35,606 nt of DNA from Candidatus Saccharimonadota bacterium (GTDB lineage Bacteria; Patescibacteriota; Saccharimonadia; Saccharimonadales; Saccharimonadaceae). How positions within the stretch are numbered: position 1 is the first letter of the stretch; every line of letters begins with the position of its first letter. The stretch covers positions 1 through 35,606 of the forward strand of contig JAFRBS010000020.1 in the NCBI GenBank assembly GCA_017404725.1, written 5' to 3'. The position numbers and the translations under genes were made by a program. The notes beneath the pieces are model-generated. The model ran no database searches. It was given only the letters and a program-made list of their open reading frames with translations, and was not told where the DNA came from. This document shows, one piece after another, positions 14,987 through 21,670 of the stretch.

Positions 14987-15342
14987 GGGGCTGACAAAGC
15001 TTAGACGGGTCATTAACAGATATCAAGCGTGTCGATTTATACCGTAAGTATAGTTTAACTGCAGAAAACAAAACTGCAAAGCACGTGCTTTACGCACCTG
15101 CTTATGCTTAGATCTACGGATTTAAGCTCGGCCCTCGTGTGATTTCTCATAGCATCGATGGGTTGTCATAGCATGAGAATAGGGGTCCGCCCGACGCACG
15201 GTTCCCCGAAATCTAGTCGCGGCGCCTAGGCGGTCTTGTCTATCTTCCGCCAGGATTTCGCCTTTAAAGAAACAGACTACACACGTAGAAAGATATCCCC
15301 GTGATGATTCGGACGCGGAGGCAGTATCCGCCAGCTCCACCA
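14987..15342 (+). ncRNA. ssrA: tmRNA (ssrA) with tag AENKTAKHVLYAPAYA
   Basis: One-piece tmRNA of 356 nt. The acceptor stem GGGGCTG pairs with CAGCTCC followed by ACCA (15332-15342). The tag reading frame runs 15061-15108 with stop TAG at 15109 and encodes AENKTAKHVLYAPAYA, so the tag ends in AYA rather than the common LAA. CGGACGCGG before the T-arm matches other tmRNAs, but the T-loop is GGCAGTA instead of TTCRANY, and the D-loop part reads AGCTTAGAC instead of GGNTTCGAC. It rescues stalled ribosomes with SmpB. CCA is encoded. Confidence 0.95.
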
Positions 15343-15420
15343 GAGAACGCAAAACGACCAAAGGTCGTTTTTTGTTGTGCTACGCACAACAAGCCGAGCT
15401 TCACTCGGCGCGTTCTCTGG
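15340..15420. repeat. Perfect four-way-junction palindrome at the tmRNA 3' end
   Basis: Outer stem CCAGAGAACGC (15340-15350) with GCGTTCTCTGG (15410-15420) encloses three hairpins with no unpaired base between them. They are AAAACGACC-AAA-GGTCGTTTT (15351-15371), TTGTTGTGC-TAC-GCACAACAA (15372-15392) and GCCGAG-CTTCA-CTCGGC (15393-15409). The first hairpin followed by T could end tmRNA transcription. The outer stem uses the CCA of tmRNA. Confidence 0.8.
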
Positions 15421-15487
15421 AAAGCCAGGAAAAATACCCCCTCCGCCCCCGTTTCAGTATTTTTTACAACACTTGGCAAAAAACCTC

Positions 15488-15517
15488 TTGTAAAAATTTT
15501 AAAATGTGTTATATACT
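15488..15517 (+). promoter_or_regulatory. Promoter of the ComM fusion gene (shared module)
   Basis: TTGTAA (15488-15493), 18-nt spacer, TATACT (15512-15517), then 7 nt to ATG (leaderless). The upstream TTTTTTACAA...TTGTAAAAA inverted repeat with GGCAAAAA core matches the one at 2304-2344. The 24 bases at 15451-15474 are identical to 1246-1269 inside the surface protein gene. Confidence 0.75.
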
Positions 15518-15524
15518 GGACGCT

Positions 15525-17849
15525 ATGATGAAAAATGTACCCCCAACCCCCGACCTAGAGGTTACACTAGGAACCAAGCCCTTAAGTTTCGCGCCAGACG
15601 GCACGCCAGAGTTCGTCAAGCGTGGCACCAAACAAACTGAGCTAAAAAACACCGACAACTCTAAATCTGCCAGAGAGAGCCGCTTTAAGCAGTTCATCGA
15701 CAGTTTAAGATCTAGCGACGATCCTATTGTCCAAAAATTTTATGAGCTCGGCATAAAAAGTCGCACTAGCGCAGTAATCGCCGAACTAACAGAGTGGGAA
15801 GCTGAATATTATCGCGATAAAACCGGCTTAAACATCGAAGACGGCGCACAATTCGTCCTGCGGATCAATACCGTTCGTCACGAGGACAACAGCGGCCATC
15901 TAACTGGAATTAGAAGAAGTGCAGAACAAAAAACCGGCTATTTTATAGATGCGAACCCCCTTACAAAAACCGACATCTCTATGCTGGGCCGAGTGCTAAA
16001 AACGCCAGATTCCATTAGATATTGCGGAAAGGGCCGCAAAGAGCGGCAAAAATTAGTGATCCAGAAGCGTATAAACGACAAAGCTCGCATCGTTATAGAG
16101 ATGATCAGAGATGCGGACGAGCTAGAGATTGTAGACTATTACAAAATAAATAAAGTTCCCCAAACGGAGAACTTTACCGACAGTCGGATTGCTCCTCAGT
16201 CTGCGGCAAGTGCCCATATTTCAATGGGTTATACGCGCAAAGCGAACTTGCCTGACCCTTCCATTATAGCACAACCAGACACCTCTGTCAATTCTAAAAT
16301 CTCCAAAGTCACCTCTTTCGTTCCCCTCGGCGCCACCGCCGCCAAAATCGAGGTCGAGGGCGACAGCTCCGAAGGTCTGCCCAGTTTCAACCTGGTCGGC
16401 CTCGCCAGTAAAACTGTCTGCGAGTCCAGAGAACGTGTCAGAAGCGCCTTGAGGTCGTCCGGCTTCTCCTTCCCAAGAAATCGGATTACTATTTCCCTCG
16501 CCCCAGCCGAGCTAAGTAAAGACGGCCCCCATCTCGACCTGCCGATCGCCCTCTCGGTCCTAGTCTTAAGCGGCCAACTCCGAAAATCCGACCTAAAAAA
16601 CGCCACCTTCTTCGGTGAGCTTTCCCTGGAAGGCAACCTCCGCCCAGTTCGCGGCATTATTAACCTCGTCGAGGCCGCCAAAGAGGCTGGCATCAAAAAA
16701 ATCTTCCTCCCAGAGGAAAATTGTGCCGCCGCCAGCCTGATTAAAGGAGTCAGACTCTACGGGGTCAAAAACCTAGATCAGCTTTACCGCCATTTAACAG
16801 CCCAAGATCTCATCAAACCCATATGCCCGCAAACCGCTCAACTAGCCCAGCGCACCAAAACCCACCCGAGTATCCGCTCTAATTCCCCCTCAGAGGCCTC
16901 AGAAGCCCCAGAAACGCCCGAACTAACCTTTAGCGTGATAAAAGGCCAATCACGCGCTAAACGTGCCCTAGCCATCGCTATTGCCGGCAGACACAATATT
17001 CTCTTAGAGGGTCCACCCGGCGCGGGTAAAACTATGCTGGCGAAGGCCGCCGCCGATTTGCTCCCACCCCTGACCGATCAGGAGAAGATTACCGTTACGA
17101 AACTCCATTCCCTGAAAACTCCAGGCAAGATCTATGAAAAGCCACCCTTTCGCGCTCCCCACCACGCTTCCAGCCCCGCCTCTGTAATCGGCGGCGGCCA
17201 CGACGTCTTCCCTGGCGAAATCTCTCTGGCGCATAAAGGCATCCTCTTTTTGGACGAATTCCCTGAATTTCCCCGAAATATCCTCGAAGCTCTGCGCCAA
17301 CCCCTGGAAGATCGCCAGGTCACTATCTCTCGCGCCAACCTGAAAGTCACTTACCCCGCTGATTTTATGCTGATTGCCACTATGAACCCCTGTCCTTGCG
17401 GCTATCTGGGCGACCCGAACCACCCCTGTTCCTGCACCGATCATCAGATCCAAACCTACCAAAAACGCATCTCTGGTCCCCTTCTAGACCGTATCGACCT
17501 CTATGTCGAGGTCAGACAACAAAGCCCGACCAACCTGTTAGAAGACGACGAGCAGGCCGCCGAGAATAGTCTAAAAACCGCCCTAGAAACCGCTATAAAC
17601 CGCCAAGCCGAGCGCAAAAAACGCAATGCCCATCTTACCGCCACCGACCTCCGCGACCGTGCCTGCCTCAAAAAACCCGCCAAAGACCTCTTAAACACCG
17701 CCGCTGATAAGCTTGCTCTCTCCGCTAGAAGCTATCTAAAAGTCCTCCGCGTCGCCCGCACCATCGCCGACCTTGAAGACAAAACCGAAATCTCTGAGGA
17801 ACATATCTCCGAGGCCCTTTCTTTCCGAAAAACCGAAAAAACCTTATAA
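15525..17849 (+). CDS. comM: ComM-like AAA+ (Mg-chelatase family) protein fused to a nuclease-toxin-like N-terminal region
   Basis: 774 aa from ATG 15525, against ~500-510 for normal ComM. Residues ~259-774 are a complete ComM: KVTSFVPLGATAAKIEVEG, GLPSFNLVGL and ESRERVRSAL at its start, Walker A GPPGAGKTMLAKA, Walker B ILFLDEFPEF, the CPCG zinc-like motif, and the C-terminal Mg-chelatase domain. Residues ~1-258 are extra. In them, LGRVLKTPDSI followed by KLVIQKRI and IVIEMIRDADELEIVDYYKI looks like a BECR-fold (RelE/EndoU-like, PBECR) domain of phage MuF-type proteins; that call is tentative. ComM promotes branch migration when taken-up DNA is integrated. No Met lies at the expected ComM start; the nearest internal ATG is 16223. 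Confidence 0.85.
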   Translation: MMKNVPPTPDLEVTLGTKPLSFAPDGTPEFVKRGTKQTELKNTDNSKSARESRFKQFIDSLRSSDDPIVQKFYELGIKSRTSAVIAELTEWEAEYYRDKTGLNIEDGAQFVLRINTVRHEDNSGHLTGIRRSAEQKTGYFIDANPLTKTDISMLGRVLKTPDSIRYCGKGRKERQKLVIQKRINDKARIVIEMIRDADELEIVDYYKINKVPQTENFTDSRIAPQSAASAHISMGYTRKANLPDPSIIAQPDTSVNSKISKVTSFVPLGATAAKIEVEGDSSEGLPSFNLVGLASKTVCESRERVRSALRSSGFSFPRNRITISLAPAELSKDGPHLDLPIALSVLVLSGQLRKSDLKNATFFGELSLEGNLRPVRGIINLVEAAKEAGIKKIFLPEENCAAASLIKGVRLYGVKNLDQLYRHLTAQDLIKPICPQTAQLAQRTKTHPSIRSNSPSEASEAPETPELTFSVIKGQSRAKRALAIAIAGRHNILLEGPPGAGKTMLAKAAADLLPPLTDQEKITVTKLHSLKTPGKIYEKPPFRAPHHASSPASVIGGGHDVFPGEISLAHKGILFLDEFPEFPRNILEALRQPLEDRQVTISRANLKVTYPADFMLIATMNPCPCGYLGDPNHPCSCTDHQIQTYQKRISGPLLDRIDLYVEVRQQSPTNLLEDDEQAAENSLKTALETAINRQAERKKRNAHLTATDLRDRACLKKPAKDLLNTAADKLALSARSYLKVLRVARTIADLEDKTEISEEHISEALSFRKTEKTL

Positions 17850-17856
17850 AAACCCC

Positions 17857-17885
17857 TTGAAAAAGCTTTAAACCTATGCTAAAAT
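17857..17885 (+). promoter_or_regulatory. Promoter of the infC-rpmI-rplT-rpmB operon
   Basis: TTGAAA (17857-17862), 17-nt spacer, TAAAAT (17880-17885), starting 8 nt after the comM stop. Confidence 0.75.
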
Positions 17886-17914
17886 AGAACAGATACTAAA
17901 AAGGAAGGAGTAAC

Positions 17915-18433
17915 ATTAGTAACAATCAGCATACCCGGATTAATGGAGAAATTCGTTATCCAGAAGTCCGCGTAATTGGCGCCAGCGGTGAGCAGCTCGG
18001 CATCATGTCTAGTAAAGAAGCTCAAGCCATCGCCAACGACCAAGGTGTTGACCTTGTCGAGATTGCCGCTAATGCGAATCCCCCTGTTGTCAAAGTCATC
18101 GACTGGGGTAAATACCAGTACCAGAAGATGAAAGAACAGGCGAAAAATCGCAAAAAAGCCCGCGAAAAACAATCTGAGCTTAAAACGATGAAATTCGGCC
18201 TGAAAATCAGCGACAACGACCTCGGTATCAAACTCCGCAAAGTTAACAAATTCCTCGAGGATGGTGACCGCGTGAAGATTATGATCGTCTTCAGGGGTCG
18301 CGAGATGGCTCATAAAGAGCTCGGCCATGAAATGCTTGATAAAGTGATTGGCATGCTCGGCAAAGACATCGTTATCGAAGGAAAACCGAACTTTGCCGGA
18401 AGAAATCTTTCTGCGAGTGTTCGCCGAAAGTAA
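17915..18433 (+). CDS. infC: Translation initiation factor IF-3, AUU start codon
   Basis: 172 aa when started at ATT 17915. The next ATG (18005) would delete the conserved N-terminus RINGEIRYPEVRVIGASGEQ (here split RINGEIRYPE and VRVIGASGEQ). AAGGAAGGAG lies 4 nt upstream of the ATT, and no ATG/GTG/TTG is in frame between them. The N-terminal domain, Lys-rich linker (KEQAKNRKKAREKQ) and C-terminal domain (VKIMIVFRGREMAHKELG) are complete. AUU start codons are the known basis of IF3 autoregulation in other bacteria, because IF3 itself rejects non-canonical starts. It prevents subunit joining and proofreads initiation. First gene of the classic IF3-L35-L20 operon. Confidence 0.95.
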   Translation: MSNNQHTRINGEIRYPEVRVIGASGEQLGIMSSKEAQAIANDQGVDLVEIAANANPPVVKVIDWGKYQYQKMKEQAKNRKKAREKQSELKTMKFGLKISDNDLGIKLRKVNKFLEDGDRVKIMIVFRGREMAHKELGHEMLDKVIGMLGKDIVIEGKPNFAGRNLSASVRRK

Positions 18434-18544
18434 CTAAGCAGGCTCTTGTAGCTTAACCAGGTACGAATTCGGAAGAAGTTATTCCTGACTTCCACGGTTC
18501 CCTGGTCGCACCTTCCCCAATATTAACTAAACAAGGAGAAAATT
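18434..18544 (+). promoter_or_regulatory. Structured leader before rpmI (possible L20 autoregulatory site)
   Basis: The 111-nt gap between infC and rpmI holds nested pairings: ACCAGG/CCTGGT outside and GGAAG/CTTCC (with GAAGT/ACTTC) inside. In other bacteria L20 binds such a leader to repress rpmI-rplT. Family membership cannot be confirmed by eye. Confidence 0.45.
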
Positions 18545-18739
18545 ATGCCGAAACTAAAGACGCATAAAGGCACCGCTAAGCGTGTCAAACTAACCGGTAC
18601 CGGTAAGATTTCCCGTGGCCGCGCCTATAAGAACCATATCTTGGCGAAAAAATCGAAATCCCGGAAGCGCAACATGAAAACCGCTGCGTTCGTCCAGGGG
18701 AAAATTAAGAAAAATGTTAAGAATGCGTTAGGAGTTTAA
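18545..18739 (+). CDS. rpmI: 50S ribosomal protein L35
   Basis: 64 aa, the normal length. [20 protein letters not shown] and the basic C-terminal region ([16 protein letters not shown]) are the family signature. AAGGAGAAAATT precedes the ATG. Located in the infC-rpmI-rplT order conserved in most bacteria. Confidence 0.97.
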   Translation: MPKLKTHKGTAKRVKLTGTGKISRGRAYKNHILAKKSKSRKRNMKTAAFVQGKIKKNVKNALGV

Positions 18740-18740
18740 G

Positions 18741-19088
18741 ATGAGAGTTAAACGAGGAGTTCCAGCTAGGAACAAACATAAGAAAATCTTAAAAGCCGCT
18801 AAAGGCATGGATCACTACCGCACCCGCAGCTATCGCATGGCGAAACAGGGTGTCATCAAAGCTTTAAGATACAGCTACCGCGACCGTCGCAATAAAAAAC
18901 GCGACCTCCGCGCGCTCTGGATTACTAGAATTAACAACGCTTCCCGCGCCGAAGGCTTAAGCTATTCCCAGCTCATCGCTGGCATGAAAGCGAAGAACAT
19001 CGCCGTTGATCGCAAAATCCTTGCCGATCTCGCGGTAAATAACCCGGAAGCATTTAAGGCTATCGTAGCCGCCGTAAAGGAGAAATAA
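18741..19088 (+). CDS. rplT: 50S ribosomal protein L20
   Basis: 115 aa. [20 protein letters not shown], then [15 protein letters not shown] and the Arg-rich [18 protein letters not shown] segment identify L20. ATG lies one base after the L35 stop, with AGGAG inside the end of rpmI, so translation is coupled. L20 binds 23S rRNA early in assembly and in other bacteria represses its own operon. Confidence 0.97.
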   Translation: MRVKRGVPARNKHKKILKAAKGMDHYRTRSYRMAKQGVIKALRYSYRDRRNKKRDLRALWITRINNASRAEGLSYSQLIAGMKAKNIAVDRKILADLAVNNPEAFKAIVAAVKEK

Positions 19089-19089
19089 G

Positions 19090-19281
19090 ATGGCAATCTG
19101 TGAAGTCACCGGAAAAGGTAAAATGTACGGCCATAACGTCTCTTTCTCCCAGAGAAAGACCCGTAAAGTTTTCAAACCAAACGTCCAGAAAAAGACCTTG
19201 GTCATCGATGGCAAAAAAGTAAAACTAAACGTCGCGACCTCGACGCTCCGTACTCTGAAGAAAAAAGGCCTAGTTAAATAG
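19090..19281 (+). CDS. rpmB: 50S ribosomal protein L28
   Basis: 63 aa. CEVTGKGKMYGHNVSFSQRK followed by TRKVFKPNVQKKTL fits L28 (usual form C..CGK...GN.VSHS..KTKR...PN). Only one of the usual zinc Cys residues is present. ATG lies one base after the rplT stop, preceded by AAGGAG. rpmB is appended to the IF3-L35-L20 operon here. A strong terminator follows. Confidence 0.95.
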   Translation: MAICEVTGKGKMYGHNVSFSQRKTRKVFKPNVQKKTLVIDGKKVKLNVATSTLRTLKKKGLVK

Positions 19282-19293
19282 ATCTTGGAGACA

Positions 19294-19337
19294 ACCAAAA
19301 GAGTCAAGCGGTTTGGGCTTGACTCTTTTGGTTTTTT
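19294..19337 (+). terminator. Terminator of the infC operon
   Basis: Perfect 16-bp stem (ACCAAAAGAGTCAAGC and its complement) followed by T6. The right arm also carries the -35 box of the next promoter. Confidence 0.9.
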
Positions 19338-19347
19338 ATGATAAAAT
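19319..19347 (+). promoter_or_regulatory. Promoter embedded in the terminator
   Basis: TTGACT (19319-19324) lies inside the right arm of the terminator stem, 17-nt spacer, TAAAAT (19342-19347). Serves the small membrane protein at 19389. Confidence 0.75.
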
Positions 19348-19388
19348 TAAAGAGTATCTATAGTCTCTCACTGCAAGGAGGTGATTGT

Positions 19389-19712
19389 ATGTTTGAACCT
19401 TACGATACTGACGAATGTATCTATTTCAGGAGAATGGTCAAAAGAATAATTTGGACCCGACGCATAGTGCGCGCCGTCATCATTGCCACTCTAATGGAGA
19501 TTGGGATATGGATGGAAATTACATCGCGCCCAGAACCACAGTCTGTCACGATAATTTTTGGCATATTCTGCGCTATAATATTAACACCGTTATGCTCTAT
19601 ACTATTCACCTTGATGTTCGAAGTAAACTTAATCGGCCCTGGGCGCGATTACGAAGATGAGGTAGCAAGAAAATTAAAAAAGAAAATAGCCAGACGCAAC
19701 AGACACTCTTGA
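19389..19712 (+). CDS. Small membrane protein, unknown function
   Basis: 107 aa from ATG 19389, chosen because the full-length AAGGAGGTGATTGT precedes it. The in-frame ATG at 19338 is inside the promoter. Two hydrophobic segments (about residues 27-45 and 53-77: VTIIFGIFCAIILTPLC then SILFTLMFEV), a basic start and a basic tail (ARKLKKKIARRNRHS) suggest both ends face the cytoplasm. No family recognised. Own promoter and terminator. Confidence 0.7.
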   Translation: MFEPYDTDECIYFRRMVKRIIWTRRIVRAVIIATLMEIGIWMEITSRPEPQSVTIIFGIFCAIILTPLCSILFTLMFEVNLIGPGRDYEDEVARKLKKKIARRNRHS

Positions 19713-19717
19713 AAAAC

Positions 19718-19747
19718 AAAAACCCAGCCTAACTTTGGCTGGGTTTT
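19718..19747. terminator. Terminator between the small membrane gene and rnpB (works both ways)
   Basis: AAACCCAGCC/GGCTGGGTTT with runs of T on the plus and A on the minus side, so it can end the plus-strand gene and the minus-strand RNase P RNA. Confidence 0.8.
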
Positions 19748-19755
19748 TCATACCT

Positions 19756-20087
19756 TAGTGGCCCTCAATAAGCCGGGTTTTGTCCACTGATAAATCAGCT
19801 GGGCAACCATCTATCTAGACCCTAAATTGCTCTAGGGTTCAAGCGGTGAGCGTGCATCCTCGGACCAAGGTTTACTAGCACTCCTTGCAGCCAGTGGGGT
19901 TTGCCTCCGTACTATATCACTATAGCACGCCGTGAGCTCTTACCTCACACTTTTCACCCTTGCCAAATGGCGGTATTGTTTCTGTGGTACTTTCCCTATT
20001 CTTGCGAACGGTCGCCGTTAGCGACCACCGTGCCCTATGCTGCCCGGACTTTCCTCTGGAAAACCAGCGGTTGCCTTTCGGACCACT
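19756..20087 (-). ncRNA. rnpB: RNase P RNA (catalytic subunit), bacterial type A
   Basis: Minus strand shows GAGGAAAGTCCGGGC (20042-20056), CCACAGAAA of the P4 core (~19980-19988) and GACAAAACCCGGCTTA near the 3' end. TAGTGGTC at the 5' end pairs with GGCCACTA at the 3' end to form P1. About 332 nt. It processes tRNA and tmRNA 5' ends with the RnpA protein (not in this window). The TATAAT at 20091-20096 is its promoter. Confidence 0.97.
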
Positions 20088-20090
20088 ACC

Positions 20091-20096
20091 ATTATA
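20091..20096 (-). promoter_or_regulatory. -10 box of rnpB
   Basis: Minus strand TATGGTATAAT (extended -10), just inside the gap after the NUDIX-RNase H gene. No convincing -35. Confidence 0.65.
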
Positions 20097-20106
20097 CCAT
20101 AAAAAC

Positions 20107-20994
20107 TTATTCCTCGCTATGGCTCCCGCCGTCCCCTGGAATCTTAAAATGCCGATTTATCGCTCTGTTTACCTCTTTGTCCGCCGCCGCATTCATATTT
20201 CGCCGAACATGGACGAACGCCACCGCCTCAAACTTCGGTAGCATCTTCTGAATATCGTTATAAATCGGCAAAATATCTCGGTTTTTGACCTTAAAAATGC
20301 CATTCATCTGGTTAATCATCATTAGGTTATCGCCCACAAAGCGCACCCGGGAAAGCCCAAGCTCCAGCGCCTGCTCAATCCCCTCTTTCAGTGCATAATA
20401 CTCCGCAACGCGAGAAGTCGCAAACCCAATAAACTCGCCACCGCGCCGAAGAACTTCCCCGTTTTCGCCCACGATGTAATAACCGATGCCTGCCGGACCC
20501 GGATTCCCGCGCGATCCGCCGTCGACATAGACCGTCGCCCCGTTCGCCGCGCTCCGTGCTTCCTCTGAAGACGTCGTCGAAGCCTTCCGAATGTTCTCGA
20601 TTTGTAACACCGAGACCGTCGCTTCGTCTAACCGAAGCCCTGAAAAATCAGTAGCAGCTACATATTTATACGCCGAATACCGCTCGCGCGCTACCTCTAT
20701 TTTCGCCGATTCTGGGAGCGAGACCTCGTAGACAATGTACAGGTTGCCCATCTGGCTCGCCCCCGAAAGCCCGGTAAAAGTAATCGCATCTTTAAGAGTC
20801 ACCGAAGAAACCTGGACCCCTAAATTCTCTGAAAACATCCTCGATAAAGCTTCTTCTGGCTGCTCGCCAAAGCGAATCTTCCCTGTCGGAAGCTCAAAAC
20901 TTGGCAGCTCTTCAACTCGGCCGCGCAATTTCTTAAGAAGCAAAATATCTTCCCCCTTTTTCACAATCCCCACCACGCGAATTCTTTGCTTCAT
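20107..20994 (-). CDS. NUDIX hydrolase fused to RNase HI
   Basis: 295 aa. Residues 1-130 are a NUDIX domain: G38-x5-E44 is present, but the REUXEEXGU part reads RMFSENLGV, so two acidic metal ligands are missing and hydrolysis is doubtful. Residues ~153-285 are an RNase HI-like domain with all four carboxylates visible (D158 in VYVDGG, E198 in AEYYAL, D222 in GDNLMM, D272 in NAAADKEVN). It would cut RNA in RNA-DNA hybrids. The first ATG follows TATAAT by 10 nt, so the leader is nearly absent. Last gene before rnpB. Confidence 0.88.
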   Translation of the reverse strand: MKQRIRVVGIVKKGEDILLLKKLRGRVEELPSFELPTGKIRFGEQPEEALSRMFSENLGVQVSSVTLKDAITFTGLSGASQMGNLYIVYEVSLPESAKIEVARERYSAYKYVAATDFSGLRLDEATVSVLQIENIRKASTTSSEEARSAANGATVYVDGGSRGNPGPAGIGYYIVGENGEVLRRGGEFIGFATSRVAEYYALKEGIEQALELGLSRVRFVGDNLMMINQMNGIFKVKNRDILPIYNDIQKMLPKFEAVAFVHVRRNMNAAADKEVNRAINRHFKIPGDGGSHSEE

Positions 20995-21010
20995 ACTTAC
21001 GTTTATTATA

Positions 21011-21670
21011 TCACGCCCCGACGATAAATCGGAAAAAGTCCAAGATCCCGTTCATCCCGCCAATGAGTAGCCTAGATAGCGCGCTTGAAAATATCATTAC
21101 GAGCACAAGCACAATAATCATCCCATATTTTTCCACCCCTTCTAAAAATCTCCTTGCCCCATCCGGCGCAATCGCATACAAAATCCTAGACCCGTCTAGC
21201 GGTGGAATCGGGATCAGGTTAAAAATACCGAAACCGAGGTTAATAAACATTGCTTCCTCGAGTATATAACCCATTTGACCTGAATAATATAATTCCCCGC
21301 CCTCGGAAATAAATGCTCCAGAAAAATAACCAATTAAAAATACTCCAAAAGCCAAAAGAAAGTTCGTCAGCGGCCCGGCGATCGCGACCAGCGCCATCCC
21401 CCAAGGCCCCCATTTCAGCTTCCTAGAATCCACCGGCACTGGCTTCGCCCCTCCAAAAATCGGCCCGCCGAGAAGATATAAGATTATCGGCACCAAAATC
21501 GACATGTACGGATCAATATGTTTTAGCGGATTTAAAGACAGCCGACCGTTTTCTTTCGCCGTCGTGTCCCCGAGAAGATATGCCACTCCTCCGTGCGCCA
21601 TCTCGTGGAGCACAGTAGAAATAACCAGGATGACAATGACGATTAGAAACTCGCCCACATCAAATTTCAT
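21011..21670 (-). CDS. Site-2 protease family (M50) membrane metalloprotease
   Basis: 219 aa, four to five transmembrane helices. HEMAH (HExxH zinc motif, near residue 23) in the first helix, the second-half motif NLIPIPPLDGSRIL supplying the Asp ligand, and LSLNPLKHIDP between them. This is the short M50B form without PDZ domain. Substrate unknown; such proteases cut membrane-bound regulators or peptides. ATG overlaps the stop codon of the preceding gene (TAATG), so translation is coupled. Confidence 0.92.
   Translation of the reverse strand: MKFDVGEFLIVIVILVISTVLHEMAHGGVAYLLGDTTAKENGRLSLNPLKHIDPYMSILVPIILYLLGGPIFGGAKPVPVDSRKLKWGPWGMALVAIAGPLTNFLLAFGVFLIGYFSGAFISEGGELYYSGQMGYILEEAMFINLGFGIFNLIPIPPLDGSRILYAIAPDGARRFLEGVEKYGMIIVLVLVMIFSSALSRLLIGGMNGILDFFRFIVGA

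Noticed and set aside
15264-15479. Minus-strand ORF reading SVVKNTETG like the surface protein
   Set aside because: It runs backwards through the comM promoter, the junction palindrome and the tmRNA end. The match comes only from the 24-nt DNA repeat.
15372-15524. Extended comM start at 15372
   Set aside because: It would translate the tmRNA-end palindrome and the promoter. The leaderless ATG 15525 fits better.
19338-19388. ATG 19338 as start of the small membrane protein
   Set aside because: It lies inside the promoter between -35 and -10. ATG 19389 has a full Shine-Dalgarno sequence.
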